DNA of 64,000 nucleotides. Source: Xylophilus rhododendri (lineage in GTDB: Bacteria; Pseudomonadota; Gammaproteobacteria; Burkholderiales; Burkholderiaceae_C). The stretch's first letter is position 1, and the number at the start of each line of letters is the position of its first letter. Shown here one piece after another: positions 7,621 to 18,195 of this stretch. The stretch is from positions 4,402,001-4,466,000 of the forward strand of contig NZ_CP047650.1 of the NCBI RefSeq assembly GCF_009906855.1, written 5' to 3'. The translations under genes were made by a program, and so were the position numbers. The notes under the pieces are model-generated. The model was not told the origin of the DNA. It did no database searches and saw only the letters and a list, made by a program, of their open reading frames with translations.

Positions 7621-10520
7621 TCAACCGAGTCGTGACAACTGGGCCTGCAGCCGCTCGATGGTGGCCTTGAAATCGGCCAGGCGCTTGTGCTCCTGCTCGA
7701 TCACCTGCGGCTTGGCCTTGGCGACGAAAGCTTCGTTGGCCAGCTTGGCATTGGCCTTGCCGACCTCGCCTTCGAGCCGCGTCACTTCCTTGGACAGGCG
7801 GGCCTTCTCGGCGGCCACGTCGATCTCCATGTGCAGGCACAGGCGCGATTCGCCGATCACCGCCACAGGTGCAGCCTGCGCCGCGGCGGCCCATTCGGCC
7901 TCGGCCTCGAACACCCGCACCTCGGAGAGCTTGCCCAGCGCCTGCAGCGCCGGTGCCGCTTCGCGCAGGAAAGCCGCGTCGCCGACTGCGAACAGCGGCA
8001 GGCGGGTGGAGGGCGAGACGTTCATCTCGCCGCGCAGGTTGCGGCAGGCGTCCACCACGGCCTTCAGGCGGGCCATATAGGCCTCGGCGGCGCTGTCAAT
8101 CCGGTCGGAATCCGATTGCGGATAAGCGGCCACGCTGACCGAAGCCGCGCCCTCCGGCAGCCGGCCGGCCACCAGGGCCACCTTCTGCCAGAGTTCCTCG
8201 GTGATGAAGGGGATCAGCGGATGCGCCAGGCGCAGGATGGTCTCCAGCGTGCGGATCAGCGTGCGGCGGGTGCCGCGCTGGGTGGCCTCGTCGCCGGTCT
8301 GGATCTGTACCTTGGCGATTTCCAGGTACCAGTCGCAGAACTCGTTCCAGATGAATTCGTAGATCGCGCCGGCGACGTTGTCGAGACGATATTCGGCGAA
8401 GCCCTTGGCGACCTCGGCCTCGACGCGCTGCAGGGCCGAGACGATCCAGCGGTCGGGCTGGCTGAACTTCAGGTAGCCGTGGGCGCTGCCGCCGGGCTGG
8501 CAGTCGGCCTTGCTGTGCTGCTGCAGGCCGCAGTCGCGGCCCTCGCAGTTCATCAGCACGAAGCGGGTGGCGTTCCAGAGCTTGTTGCAGAAGTTGCGGT
8601 AACCCTCGCAGCGCTTGCTGTCGAAGTTGATGCTGCGGCCCAGCGAGGCCAGCGATGCGAAGGTGAATCGCAGGGCGTCGGCGCCGTAGGCCGGGATGCC
8701 CTGCGGGAATTCCTTCTCGGTGTTTTTGCGCACCTGCGGCGCCGTCTCGGGCTTGCGCAGGCCGGTGGTGCGTTTGCCCAGCAGCGGCTCAAGGGCGATG
8801 CCGTCGATCAGGTCGACCGGGTCCAGCACGTTGCCTTCGGACTTGCTCATCTTCTTGCCCTGGGCGTCGCGCACCAGGCCGTGGATGTAGACGTCGCGGA
8901 AGGGCACGCGGCCGGTGAAGTGGCTGGTCATCATGATCATCCGGGCGACCCAGAAGAAGATGATGTCGTAGCCGGTCACCAGCACCGAGGAGGGCAGGTA
9001 GAGGTCGTAGTCGCTGGTGCCGCCTGCCTGCGCGGACTGCTCGGCGGCGGGCCAGCCCATGGTGGAGAAGGGCACCAGGGCGGAGGAGTACCAGGTGTCG
9101 AGCACGTCCTCGTCGCGGGTCAGCGTCTTGCCCGGTGCCTTGGCCTGAGCCTCGGCTTCGTCGCGCGCCACGTAGACCTTGCCGTCCTCGTCGTACCAGG
9201 CGGGGATCTGGTGGCCCCACCAGAGCTGGCGGCTGATGCACCAGTCCTGGATGTTGTGCATCCACTGGTTGTAGGTGTTGACCCAGTTCTCGGGCACGAA
9301 ACGCACCTGGCCGGAATCGACCGCGTCGATCGCCTTCTGCGCGATCGACTTGCCGGTGGCGTCGCCTTCGCCCACCTTGTTGACCGCCACGAACCACTGG
9401 TCGGTGAGCATGGGCTCGACCACCTGGCCGGTGCGGGCGCAGCGCGGCACCATCAGGCGGTGCTTCTTCACCTCGACCAGCAGGCCGAGCGCTTCCAGGT
9501 CGGCGACGACCTTCTTGCGGGCCACGAAGCGGTCCAGGCCGCGGTAGGGCTCGGGGCCTTGTCGTTGACGGTGGCGTCCAGCGTCAGGATGCCGATCATC
9601 GGCAAGCCGTGGCGCTGGCCGACGGCATAGTCGTTGTAGTCGTGCGCGGGCGTGACCTTGACCACGCCGGTGCCGAAGGCCTTGTCCACGTAGTCGTCGG
9701 CGATGACCGGGATGGTGCGGTCGCACAGCGGCAGGGCGATGCGCTGGCCGATCAGGTGGCGGTAGCGCTCGTCTTCCGGGTGCACCATCACGGCGGTGTC
9801 GCCCAGCATGGTCTCGGGCCGGGTGGTGGCCACCACCAGCGAGCCGGAGCCGTCGGCCAGCGGATAGCGGATATGCCAGAGCGAGCCGTCCTCTTCCTCG
9901 GACTCCACTTCCAGGTCGGACACGGCCGTCTTGAGCGTCGGATCCCAGTTCACCAGGCGCTTGCCGCGGTAGATCAGGCCCTGCTCGTAGAGCCGCACGA
10001 AGGTGTCGGTCACCACGGTGGACAGCTTGTCGTCCATGGTGAAGTACTCGTGCTGCCAGTCCACGCTGTCGCCCATGCGGCGCATCTGGGTGGTGATGGT
10101 GTTGCCGGACTGCTCCTTCCATTCCCAGATCTTGGCGACGAAGTTCTTGCGGCCCAGGTCGTGGCGGCTCTGGCCCTGCGCCTGCAACTGGCGTTCCACC
10201 ACGATCTGGGTGGCGATGCCGGCGTGGTCGGTGCCGGGCACCCACAGGGTGTTGTCGCCGCTCATGCGGTGGTAGCGCACCAGGCTGTCCATCACCGTCT
10301 GGTTGAAGGCATGGCCCATGTGCAGGGTGCCGGTGACGTTGGGCGGCGGCAGCTGCACCGAGAAGGCGCCCTGGCCGGCCTTGGCCTCGCCGGTGCCGCG
10401 CCAGCCGGCACGGCCGTAGCCGCGTTCTTCCCACAGCGGCCCCCAGTGCGCCTCCAGGGCGGCGGGCTCGAAGGACTTGGAGAGGCTGTTGAGGCCGGGC
10501 TGCTGGATGTCTTCGCTCAT
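7621..10520 (-). CDS. valS: valyl-tRNA synthetase, frameshifted in this sequence
   Basis: Class I aminoacyl-tRNA synthetase charging tRNA-Val. Starting at ATG 10520, the first part has [16 protein letters not shown] (HIGH-type motif, H67-H70) and ends in VNDKAP. The frame then changes at 9553-9556, where CCCC should be CCCCC. Adding one C restores [20 protein letters not shown] and a continuous 966-aa protein, close to the E. coli length. The second part has the KMSKS motif ([14 protein letters not shown]), the anticodon-binding domain and the C-terminal coiled coil ([19 protein letters not shown]). As valS is essential, an undercalled base is more likely than a broken gene. Confidence 0.93.
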
Positions 10521-10534
10521 GGCGTGTTCTTCAA

Positions 10535-10560
10535 ATGAAAACGGCACCGAGCGGTGCCGT
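10535..10560 (-). terminator. hairpin with T-tract between hemY and valS
   Basis: ACGGCACC-4 nt-GGTGCCGT at 10541-10560, followed on the minus strand by TTTTCATTT. It reads as an intrinsic terminator for the hem operon, but it lies only about 20 bases before the valS ATG. Confidence 0.65.
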
Positions 10561-10607
10561 CGTGGCGGTCTGAAAGAGGCGGTTGCCGGTGATTTTAGGC
10601 GGCGGCG

Positions 10608-11887
10608 CTAATCGGAGAGTTCGGCGGCGCGCCGCCAGGCCGCGGCCGTGGCCTCGACATCGCCGCGCTGCTCGGCCAGCACGGCCAGCGCGCGCCAGGC
10701 GCGGCAGCGCAGGGCCGCGTGCGGCAGCTGGCGGCTGGCCTGCTCCAGCAGCTTCTGCGCCTTGCCCCAGAGCTGCAGCCGCAGGCAGGCGATGCCGGCC
10801 AGGTACTGCAGCAGCGGATCGCGCGGGTTCTGCTGCTGGGCGCTTTCGATGCGGCCCAGCCATTGCGGATCGACGTCGGACAGGCTGTCTTCCAGCGCCC
10901 GCACCAGCTTGATCTCCAGCGCCTCGGCCAGCGAGCCCGGCTGGCTCACCAGCGTTTCCCAGGCCGGCAGCAGCCAGGTGCGCGCCAGGGTGGCGTCGCC
11001 TTCGAGCTGGCGCAGGCGTTCTGCGGCATGCACGGCCAGTTCGGGCATGGCGCGTTCGCCGGCGTCGAGCGACTGCCAGAGCTTGAGCAGTTGGCTCACG
11101 TCGTGCGCCTGGTTGATCAGCTCGATCACCAGGCCGCGCACGATGCTGTGCGAGGCGGTGGAGGAGAAGGCGCGGTGCTTGATCAGCAGGCGCGCGGTTT
11201 CCAGCGCGGCCTGGGTCTGCTGCGCCAGGCGGGTGGCGCGCAGGCGGGTGCGCAGTGCCAGGGTGCGGCGGGCGGCGCCCTGCGGCAGCTGTTCCAGCAG
11301 GGCCAGCGCGGCGGGCGCATCGCGGTCCTGCAGGGCCCAACTGGCGGCGCGCAGCTGGGCGCCTTCGCGGGCTTCCTGCGCGGGGCGGACGGGTTGGTGG
11401 CGGTCTGCTCCAGCGCCTGCTGCAGGTGCCGTTCGCGCGCGGCGCGGTCCTGCAGCGCATGGGCGCTTTCGGCGGCGATCAGGTGGGCCAGGGCGCGCAC
11501 CTGCACCGCATGGGCCAGCGGCTCGGCGGTGCCCACCAGGGCTTTTTCATGGCCGATGGCGGCTTCGGCCGCCTTGCGGGCGCGGATGAAGCGGCCGGCC
11601 GTCAGGTGCGACAAGCCGTCGAGCAGGGCCACGTGCATGGCACGTTCCTTCTGCTGCTGGCGCCAGCGGCCGGCCTGCACCGGCAGGTCCAGCAGCGCGG
11701 CCAGGGCGCGCAGGGCCACATGGACCAGGGTGAAGCCGCCGACCAGGATCAGCAGCACCAGGTTCAGCGAAAGATCGATGCGGTAGGGCGGCCAGAACAC
11801 GGTGATCGTGCCCTGGTTGTTGCCGGCGAAAAGCGCCACCGCCACGGCAATGCCGAAGAGGGCGACGAACCAGAGGGCAGCACGCAT
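10608..11887 (-). CDS. hemY: HemY-like membrane TPR protein, frameshifted in this sequence
   Basis: Inner-membrane protein of the hemCDXY operon, proposed to organise heme synthesis enzymes; not the protoporphyrinogen oxidase of the same name. Two N-terminal helices (about residues 5-22 and 39-62) are followed by a long TPR-like helical region. The frame breaks near 11385-11392. Adding one base after CCGCGC gives SAPRQEAREGAQLRAASWAL and joins the halves into about 426 aa, the usual length. It starts seven bases after the hemX stop. The single missing base resembles those in valS and hemC. Confidence 0.88.
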
Positions 11888-11893
11888 GGCGGT

Positions 11894-12958
11894 CTACCTC
11901 CCGGCGGCGGCCGTGGCCAGGGCGGCGAGCGTCTCTTCCGGCTGCGGCAATGCGCCGCTGCTGACCTGCGCCTGGGCCTGCTTGAGCAGGTCGCCGGCGA
12001 CGGCCACGCGGCGCGAAGTCGGCTCGAAATAACGCTGCAGCGCGAAGGCGGCGCCCGCCAGGTCGGAGCGGGCCGCGTCGGTCTGGCGCGCCAGCACGCC
12101 CAGGCGGGCATTGACCAGCTTGAGCTTCAGGTTCTCGCGCAGGAAGAAAGCCTGGTCGGGCGCCAGCAGCACGGCTTCGGGCTGGTCGATGCGGCTCACG
12201 CGCACCAGGCCGCGGGCTTCGTCGCGCACCGCGAACCAGGCCTGGCGCAGGGCGGCGCGCCACCACGGATCCGCGGCCACGTCGGGCGCGGGAACAGGTG
12301 CCGCGCTGCCGTGCATGGCGGCGGCCTGGGCCACCGCGTTCTGCAGCGGCAGCTCGTCGACCATACGCACCAGCTCGTCGAGCCGGTGCAGCAGGCCGGG
12401 CACATCGGTCACGCTGGCGGCGCGCACGCGCTCCACGTCGCGGGCGATGGCGCGCTGCACCGGCGCCAGGCGTGGCTGGGCGGCGCGGGCGATGCGCTGG
12501 TCGGCGCTGCGCAGGGCCGCCAGCAGGGGCTCGGCGCTGCCGGTGAGTTCGGCCTGCTGCTGGGCCAGGCGCAGGGCGGAGTCCACGTCCACCACCAAGG
12601 TGTCGTCCCGCGAGCGCGACAGGCTCTGCATCAGCTCTTCGAGCTGCGAGCGCTGCAGCGAGACTTCGGCCAGCCGGGCTTCCAGCACGCCGACGCGGGA
12701 GATGGAATCCTGCGCCACTTCCTGGGCCTGGCGCGCCATGGCGCGGGCTTCGATGGACTGGCCGCCGGCATCGGCGCTCTGCCGCGCCAGCTGTTCCTGG
12801 ATGGATGAAAGGCGCTGCCACAGCGTGACCGAGGCGGCCAGCGCGAGCGCGGAAAGAATGCCCACGCCGATCAGCATGGGACGGGCCAGCGAAGGCTGCG
12901 CGGCGACGGGTGGGACCGGGGTCGCCGTGGGCGGATCGGGCAGGGGCACGGAACTCAT
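11894..12958 (-). CDS. hemX: HemX, uroporphyrinogen-III methyltransferase-like membrane protein
   Basis: 354 aa with a short Pro-rich cytoplasmic start, one membrane helix at about 27-47 (GVGILSALALAASVTLW), and a long periplasmic coiled-coil domain with many Gln/Arg/Ala heptads. This is the HemX family. Despite the historical name it has no SAM-dependent methyltransferase motif. It starts at ATG 12958, overlapping the hemD stop by four bases, and is followed closely by hemY. Confidence 0.9.
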   Translation of the reverse strand: MSSVPLPDPPTATPVPPVAAQPSLARPMLIGVGILSALALAASVTLWQRLSSIQEQLARQSADAGGQSIEARAMARQAQEVAQDSISRVGVLEARLAEVSLQRSQLEELMQSLSRSRDDTLVVDVDSALRLAQQQAELTGSAEPLLAALRSADQRIARAAQPRLAPVQRAIARDVERVRAASVTDVPGLLHRLDELVRMVDELPLQNAVAQAAAMHGSAAPVPAPDVAADPWWRAALRQAWFAVRDEARGLVRVSRIDQPEAVLLAPDQAFFLRENLKLKLVNARLGVLARQTDAARSDLAGAAFALQRYFEPTSRRVAVAGDLLKQAQAQVSSGALPQPEETLAALATAAAGR

Positions 12959-13770
12959 CCGGCCGATTCTATAGACCGCTCCAGGGTGTGCAGCGCTTCG
13001 ATCAGCCCATCGCGGCCCGGCGATGCCGCGATCACCCGCGCGAAGCCGGCCGCGCGGGCGGCGGCGGCGATGCGGGGATGGGTGGCGATGGCGCCGCCCA
13101 GGCGCAAGGCGGCTGCCGCCTGCGGCAGGAGCGCGAAAAGATGGGTGACGGCCTCGGAGTTGCTGAACACCCAGGCGCTGTCCGGACTGGCGAGCCGCGC
13201 GGCCTCGGCCGCCTGCGTGGCGGTCCAGGCCGGCGCGGCGCGGCTGTAGGCGGCGATGGTCGAGACCAGCGCACCGGCGCTGCAGAGCCGCTCGGCCATC
13301 CACGCGCGGCCATGGCCGGCCCGTGCGGGGTCGTCCTGGCCTTGCTCGGCGCCGCGCACGATGAGCGCGCCGTCACCCGGCGCGATGCGGTGGCCGGCGG
13401 CCTGCCAGAGGGCTTCGGAGTCCAGGCGTGGCGCGTCGGGCGGCGGCTGGTCGATGTCCGCCGCCGCCACGCCGCGCGCCAGCAGGACGGCGGCCGTGCC
13501 CGGCCCGGGCGCCCAGGCGCGTGTACCGGCCGGCCAGGCGGAGCCCTCGGGGGCCGCGTCGAAAAAATGCTGCACGGCGGCGGCGCTGACGAACATCACG
13601 GCGCGCCAGGAGCCCAGCCCGGCCCAGGCCTGAAGCAGCGCGGCGCGGCCAGGTTCGGCCAATGGATGGATCGCGATCAGCGGCAGCGCCACGGCATCGA
13701 AGCCCGCTTGCCGCAGCAGCCCGGACCACGACTCGCACTCGGCGGCGGGGCGGGTCACGATCACCCGCAT
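12955..13770 (-). CDS. hemD: uroporphyrinogen-III synthase
   Basis: Closes hydroxymethylbilane to uroporphyrinogen III with inversion of ring D. The divergent two-lobe family is recognised by the VTRPAAECESW start, an FVSAAAVQHFF motif, a linking strand pair, and a C-terminal VFSNSEAVTHLFALL segment. 271 aa is normal. It lies directly behind hemC and overlaps hemX by four bases, so it belongs to the hemCDXY operon. HemD sequences diverge widely, so context carries much of the call. Confidence 0.92.
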   Translation of the reverse strand: MRVIVTRPAAECESWSGLLRQAGFDAVALPLIAIHPLAEPGRAALLQAWAGLGSWRAVMFVSAAAVQHFFDAAPEGSAWPAGTRAWAPGPGTAAVLLARGVAAADIDQPPPDAPRLDSEALWQAAGHRIAPGDGALIVRGAEQGQDDPARAGHGRAWMAERLCSAGALVSTIAAYSRAAPAWTATQAAEAARLASPDSAWVFSNSEAVTHLFALLPQAAAALRLGGAIATHPRIAAAARAAGFARVIAASPGRDGLIEALHTLERSIESAG

Positions 13771-14696
13771 TCAGCGGCCCTGCAGCGCCCCGCCGGCACG
13801 CAGCCGGGCAGCGGCCTGTTCGCCCAGCGCGGCGGCATCGGCGATGGTCTGCACCGGGCCTTCGGCGGCGGCTTCGATCAGCGGGCCGTCGCCCTCCACA
13901 TCGCCCCAGGCGGCGCGCAGGCTCAAGGTGGAGCCCGACAGCGTGGCGAAGGCCGCCAGCGGCATCGAGCAGCTGCCGCCCATGGCGCGGCTGACGGCGC
14001 GCTCGGCGCTGGTGGTCAGCCAGGTCTCGCGGTGGTCCAGATGCGCCAGCGCCTCGGCCAGGTCGTGGCGGCCGGTGCGGATCTCGATGCCGAGCGCGCC
14101 CTGGCCGGCGGCGGGCAGCATCTGGGTGTCGGGGAGAAGACAAAACGCATGCGCGACTGCAGCCCCAGCCGGATCAGCCCGGCGGCGGCCAGCACGATGG
14201 CGTCGTAGCCGCCCTCGTCGAGCTTGCGCAGCCGGGTGTCGAGATTGCCGCGCAGCGGTTCGATGCGCAGGTCCGGCCGCAGCGCGCGCAGCAGCACCTG
14301 GCGGCGCAGGCTGGAGGTGCCGACCACCGCGCCCTGCGGCAGCGATTCCAGCGTGGCGTGGTGGTTGGAGACGAAGGCGTCGCGCGGATCCTCGCGGTCC
14401 ATCACGCAGACCATCTCGAAGCCCTCGGGCAGGTCCATCGGCATGTCCTTGAGGCAGTGGACGGCGATGTCTGCGCGGCCGTCTTCAAGGGCCAGCTCCA
14501 GCTCCTTCACGAACAGGCCTTTGCCGCCGACCTTGCTCAGCGGGCGATCCTGGATGCGGTCGCCCTGGGTGGTCATGCCCAGCAGGCTCACCGTGTGGCC
14601 GCGTTCGCGCAGCAGGCCCGCCACATGTTCGGCCTGCCAGAGGGCGAGCCGGCTTTCGCGGGTGGCGATGACGATGGACAGGGCTTGGGAACTCAC
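13771..14696 (-). CDS. hemC: hydroxymethylbilane synthase, frameshifted in this sequence
   Basis: Polymerises four porphobilinogen molecules using a dipyrromethane cofactor. GTG 14696 is the likely start, giving [28 protein letters not shown] and VGTSSLRRQ motifs follow. The frame breaks at 14131-14134, where CCCC should be CCCCC; adding one C gives [20 protein letters not shown] and a normal 308-aa protein. The cofactor-attachment loop survives as [14 protein letters not shown] in the second half. First gene of hemCDXY and divergent from ppc, a common Burkholderiales arrangement. Confidence 0.92.
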
Positions 14697-14796
14697 GGCG
14701 AAGAAAGAGCTGCAAAGAGCTGGGGCGGCGAAGCCGGCGATGCTAGCATTGCTGCAGCGCACCATAGAAGACCGTCCCAACACGAGGAGAACAACC

Positions 14797-17694
14797 GTGC
14801 AGCAGACCGACAAGGCCGCCCCGTCCCCCAACGCCAAAACGCCCGTGCGGCGCCGCAAGGACATCGAGCAGCCCCTGGTCGACGACATCCGCCTGCTCGG
14901 CCGCATCCTCGGCGACGTGATCCGCGAGCAGGACGGCCAGGCGGCCTTCGAACTGGTCGAGCAGGTGCGCAAGCTCTCGGTGGCCTTCCGGCGCGATGCC
15001 GACCACGAGGCCGACCGGGCGCTCAAGAAGCTGCTCAAGGCGCTGACCGCCGACCAGACGGTCATGGTGATCCGCGCCTTCACCTACTTCAGCCACCTGG
15101 CCAATCTCGCGGAAGACCGCCACTACATCCGCCGCCGCATCGAGCACGAACGCGCCGGCGACACCCAGGAAGGCAGCATCGACGTGGCGCTCGCCCGGCT
15201 GCGCTGGGCCGGCGTCTCGCCCAAGCAGCTGTCGCAGACGCTGGCGTCGAGCTACGTCTCGCCGGTGCTCACCGCCCACCCCACCGAGGTGCAGCGAAAG
15301 AGCATCCTGGATGCCGAGCGCGGCATCGCCCAGCTGCTGACGGCGCGCGACGAGGTCAAGGCGCGTGCCCAGTTCTCGGCTGCCACCAAGGATGCCCTCG
15401 CGCCGCGCGAGCTGGCCGCCAACGAGGCCCAACTGCGGGCGCGGGTGATGCAGCTCTGGCACACCCGGCTGCTGCGCTTTTCCAAGCTCACGGTGAACGA
15501 CGAGATCGAGAACGCGCTGTCCTATTACGAGGCCACCTTCCTGCGCGAGGTGCCGCGCCTGTATGCCGGCCTGGAGCGCGAGCTGGGCGCTTATCCGGTG
15601 GCCAGCTTCTTCCGCATGGGCCAGTGGATCGGCGGTGACCGCGACGGCAATCCCAACGTCACCGCCGAGACGCTCGAATACGCGCTGCGCCGGCAGAGCG
15701 AGGTGGCCATCCGCTACCAGCTCACCGAGCTGCACCGCCTGGGCGCGGAGCTGTCGCTGTCGGCCCGGCTGGTGGACTTCAGCCCCGAGATGCAGGCCCT
15801 GGCCGGCAGCAGCCCCGACCAGAGCGAGCACCGCCTGGACGAGCCCTACCGCCGCGCCCTCACCGGCATGTACGCCCGCCTGGCCGCCACCCTGAAGCAG
15901 CTGACCGGCGGCGAGGCGGCCCGTCACGCCGTCGCACCCCAGAACCCCTATCTGCTGTCGGAGGAGCTGGTCGCCGACCTGCGGGTGATCGAGGCATCCC
16001 TGCTGGCTCAGCATGGCGAGGCCATCGCCCAGCAGCGCCTGAAGCCCCTGATCCGCGCGGCCGAGGTCTTCGGCTTCCACCTCGCCACGGTGGACCTGCG
16101 CCAGAGTTCCGACAAACACGAGGCGGTGGTCGCCGAGCTGCTGCAGACGGCCCGCCTCGAAGCCGACTACGCCGCGCTGGACGAGGCCGCCAAACGCAAG
16201 CTGCTGCTGTCCCTGCTCAACGACGCCCGCACCCTCCGCGTGGTGGGCATCGAATACTCCGACCTGGCGCGCAGCGAACTTGCCATCTTCGAAGCCGCCC
16301 GCACCATGCGCGAGCGCTACGGCAGGAACGCCATCCGCCACTACATCATCAGCCACACCGAGGCGGTGAGCGACCTGCTGGAAGTGCTGCTGCTGCAGAA
16401 GGAAGTGGGCCTCTTGCGCGGCACGCTCGACAGCGGCGCGGTCAACGACCTGATCGTGGTGCCGCTGTTCGAGACCATCGGCGACCTGCGCAGCGCCGCG
16501 CCCATCATGCGGGACTTTTACAGCCTGCCCGGCATCGCCGCGCTGGTGCAGAGGAGCGGCGGCGAGCAGGACGTGATGCTGGGCTACTCCGACAGCAACA
16601 AGGACGGCGGCATCTTCACCAGCAACTGGGAGCTCTACCGCTCCGGCGGGGCGCTGGTCGAGTTCTTCGACAGCATGGCGCTCGAAGGCCTGCCGGCCAA
16701 CCCGGCGGAAGACCGGCCGGCCGTGCCCGCCACGCCGATCCAGCTGCGCATGTTCCATGGCCGCGGCGGCACGGTCGGCCGCGGCGGCGGCCCGAGCTAC
16801 GAGGCCATCCTGGCCCAGCCCGCCGGCACCGTGCGCGGCCAGATCCGGCTGACCGAGCAGGGCGAGGTGATCGGCTCCAAGTACGCCAACCCGGAGATCG
16901 GCCGGCGCAACCTGGAGACCCTGGTCGCCGCCACGCTCGAAGCCACGCTGCTGCAGCCGGCCAAGCCGGCGACCAAGCAGTTCCTGGCGGCGGCCGACGA
17001 GATCTCCAGGGCCAGCATGGCGGCCTACCGCCAGCTGGTCTACGAGACCCCGCATTTCGCCGACTACTTCTTCGGCAGCACGCCGATCCGCGAGATCGCC
17101 GAACTCAACATCGGCTCGCGTCCGGCCTCCCGCAAGGCGCAGCAGAACATCGAGGACCTGCGGGCGGTGCCCTGGTCCTTCAGCTGGGGCCAGTGCCGGC
17201 TGACGCTGCCGGGCTGGTACGGCTTCGGCTCGGCGGTGGAGGCCTTCTTGGCCGACGGCGCCCAGCCCTCGAAGACCGAACGCGCCAGCCGCGTCGCGCT
17301 GCTGCAGCGCATGGTCAAGACCTGGCCCTTCTTCAAGACCCTGCTGTCCAACATGGACATGGTGCTGGCCAAGAGCGATCCGGCCCTGGCCGGCCGCTAT
17401 GCCGAGCTGGTGCCCGACGCGCGGCTGCGCAAGAAGGTCTTCGGCATGATCGAGGCCGAGTGGAAGCGCACCAACGACGCGCTCAACCTGATCACCGGCG
17501 ACAAGAGCCGGCTGGCGCACAACAGCTCGCTGGCGCGCTCGATCCGCCACCGTTTCCCCTACATCGATCCGCTGCACCACCTGCAGGTGGAGCTGATGCG
17601 GCGCTACCGGGCCGGGCAGGGCGACGACCGGGTGCAGACGGGCATCCACATCTCGATCAACGGCATCGCCGCCGGGCTGCGCAATACCGGCTGA
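14797..17694 (+). CDS. ppc: phosphoenolpyruvate carboxylase
   Basis: Anaplerotic enzyme that converts PEP and bicarbonate to oxaloacetate. GTG at 14797 with GAGGAGA upstream is the start, giving 965 aa, slightly longer than the E. coli enzyme as is usual in betaproteobacteria. The catalytic His motif is [27 protein letters not shown], the glycine-rich loop [20 protein letters not shown] and the C-terminal [19 protein letters not shown] are all present. Divergent from hemC with about 100 bases between, where both promoters must lie. Confidence 0.97.
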   Translation: MQQTDKAAPSPNAKTPVRRRKDIEQPLVDDIRLLGRILGDVIREQDGQAAFELVEQVRKLSVAFRRDADHEADRALKKLLKALTADQTVMVIRAFTYFSHLANLAEDRHYIRRRIEHERAGDTQEGSIDVALARLRWAGVSPKQLSQTLASSYVSPVLTAHPTEVQRKSILDAERGIAQLLTARDEVKARAQFSAATKDALAPRELAANEAQLRARVMQLWHTRLLRFSKLTVNDEIENALSYYEATFLREVPRLYAGLERELGAYPVASFFRMGQWIGGDRDGNPNVTAETLEYALRRQSEVAIRYQLTELHRLGAELSLSARLVDFSPEMQALAGSSPDQSEHRLDEPYRRALTGMYARLAATLKQLTGGEAARHAVAPQNPYLLSEELVADLRVIEASLLAQHGEAIAQQRLKPLIRAAEVFGFHLATVDLRQSSDKHEAVVAELLQTARLEADYAALDEAAKRKLLLSLLNDARTLRVVGIEYSDLARSELAIFEAARTMRERYGRNAIRHYIISHTEAVSDLLEVLLLQKEVGLLRGTLDSGAVNDLIVVPLFETIGDLRSAAPIMRDFYSLPGIAALVQRSGGEQDVMLGYSDSNKDGGIFTSNWELYRSGGALVEFFDSMALEGLPANPAEDRPAVPATPIQLRMFHGRGGTVGRGGGPSYEAILAQPAGTVRGQIRLTEQGEVIGSKYANPEIGRRNLETLVAATLEATLLQPAKPATKQFLAAADEISRASMAAYRQLVYETPHFADYFFGSTPIREIAELNIGSRPASRKAQQNIEDLRAVPWSFSWGQCRLTLPGWYGFGSAVEAFLADGAQPSKTERASRVALLQRMVKTWPFFKTLLSNMDMVLAKSDPALAGRYAELVPDARLRKKVFGMIEAEWKRTNDALNLITGDKSRLAHNSSLARSIRHRFPYIDPLHHLQVELMRRYRAGQGDDRVQTGIHISINGIAAGLRNTG

Positions 17695-17700
17695 GCCGCT

Positions 17701-18195
17701 TCAGAGATTGGAATCGTCGCGCGGCGGGCGCTGGCCGATCACCAGCTGCAGCCCGGCGCGCGGCGGCGCCAGCAGGCGCACATAGACGTCGGTGTCCGCA
17801 TCGCTCCAGGCGGCATAGCGGCTGCTCGCGTCCTGCGACACACGCTCGGCGCCGTAGCGGCCGCGGCCCCAGGCGAGCAGGCTGTCGAAGGCGGCCGCGC
17901 CGCCGTCGGCCAGGGCCTGGGTGTCGGCCAGGAATTCGACGCGGCGCAGCGCGCCGCCAGCCAGGAAGAAGGTCTGCGTGCCGCTCAGCCCGGCCAACTG
18001 CGCGCCGCTCGATTGCCAGCCGCCGACCAGCCCGCCGCCCATGCGCTGCGGGCGGCGCACCCGTTCCAGCGAGGGCAGCACCGACTGCAGCTCATGCAGG
18101 CCCATGCCCAGGCGCACGCCAGGCGGCAGTTCCTGCGCCTGCGCGCCCAGCGCGCAGGCCAGCAGGGCGCCGGCCATCCAGTGCCGCAGTCTCAT
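17701..18195 (-). CDS. small exported hypothetical protein coupled to the sensor kinase (164 aa)
   Basis: Begins with a clear Sec signal peptide (MRLRHWMAGALLACALGAQA, cleavage near 21), leaving about 143 aa of mature periplasmic protein. It contains LPPGVRLGMGLHELQSVLP and a LVIGQRPPRDDSNL tail. No family is recognised. Its ATG overlaps the stop of the hybrid kinase gene by four bases, so the two are translated together. A sensing or accessory role for that kinase is a guess from position only. Confidence 0.75.
   Translation of the reverse strand: MRLRHWMAGALLACALGAQAQELPPGVRLGMGLHELQSVLPSLERVRRPQRMGGGLVGGWQSSGAQLAGLSGTQTFFLAGGALRRVEFLADTQALADGGAAAFDSLLAWGRGRYGAERVSQDASSRYAAWSDADTDVYVRLLAPPRAGLQLVIGQRPPRDDSNL

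Noticed and set aside
7687..9630. Long plus-strand open frame opposite valS
   Set aside because: Shadow of the conserved synthetase frame; composition (Gly, His, Val, Asp repeats) is not protein-like and no start signal is seen.
14743..17649. Very long open frame on the minus strand, opposite ppc
   Set aside because: It mirrors the codon structure of ppc and is rich in His, Gln, Gly and Val with no domain, as expected of a GC-rich antisense shadow. ppc has all catalytic motifs.
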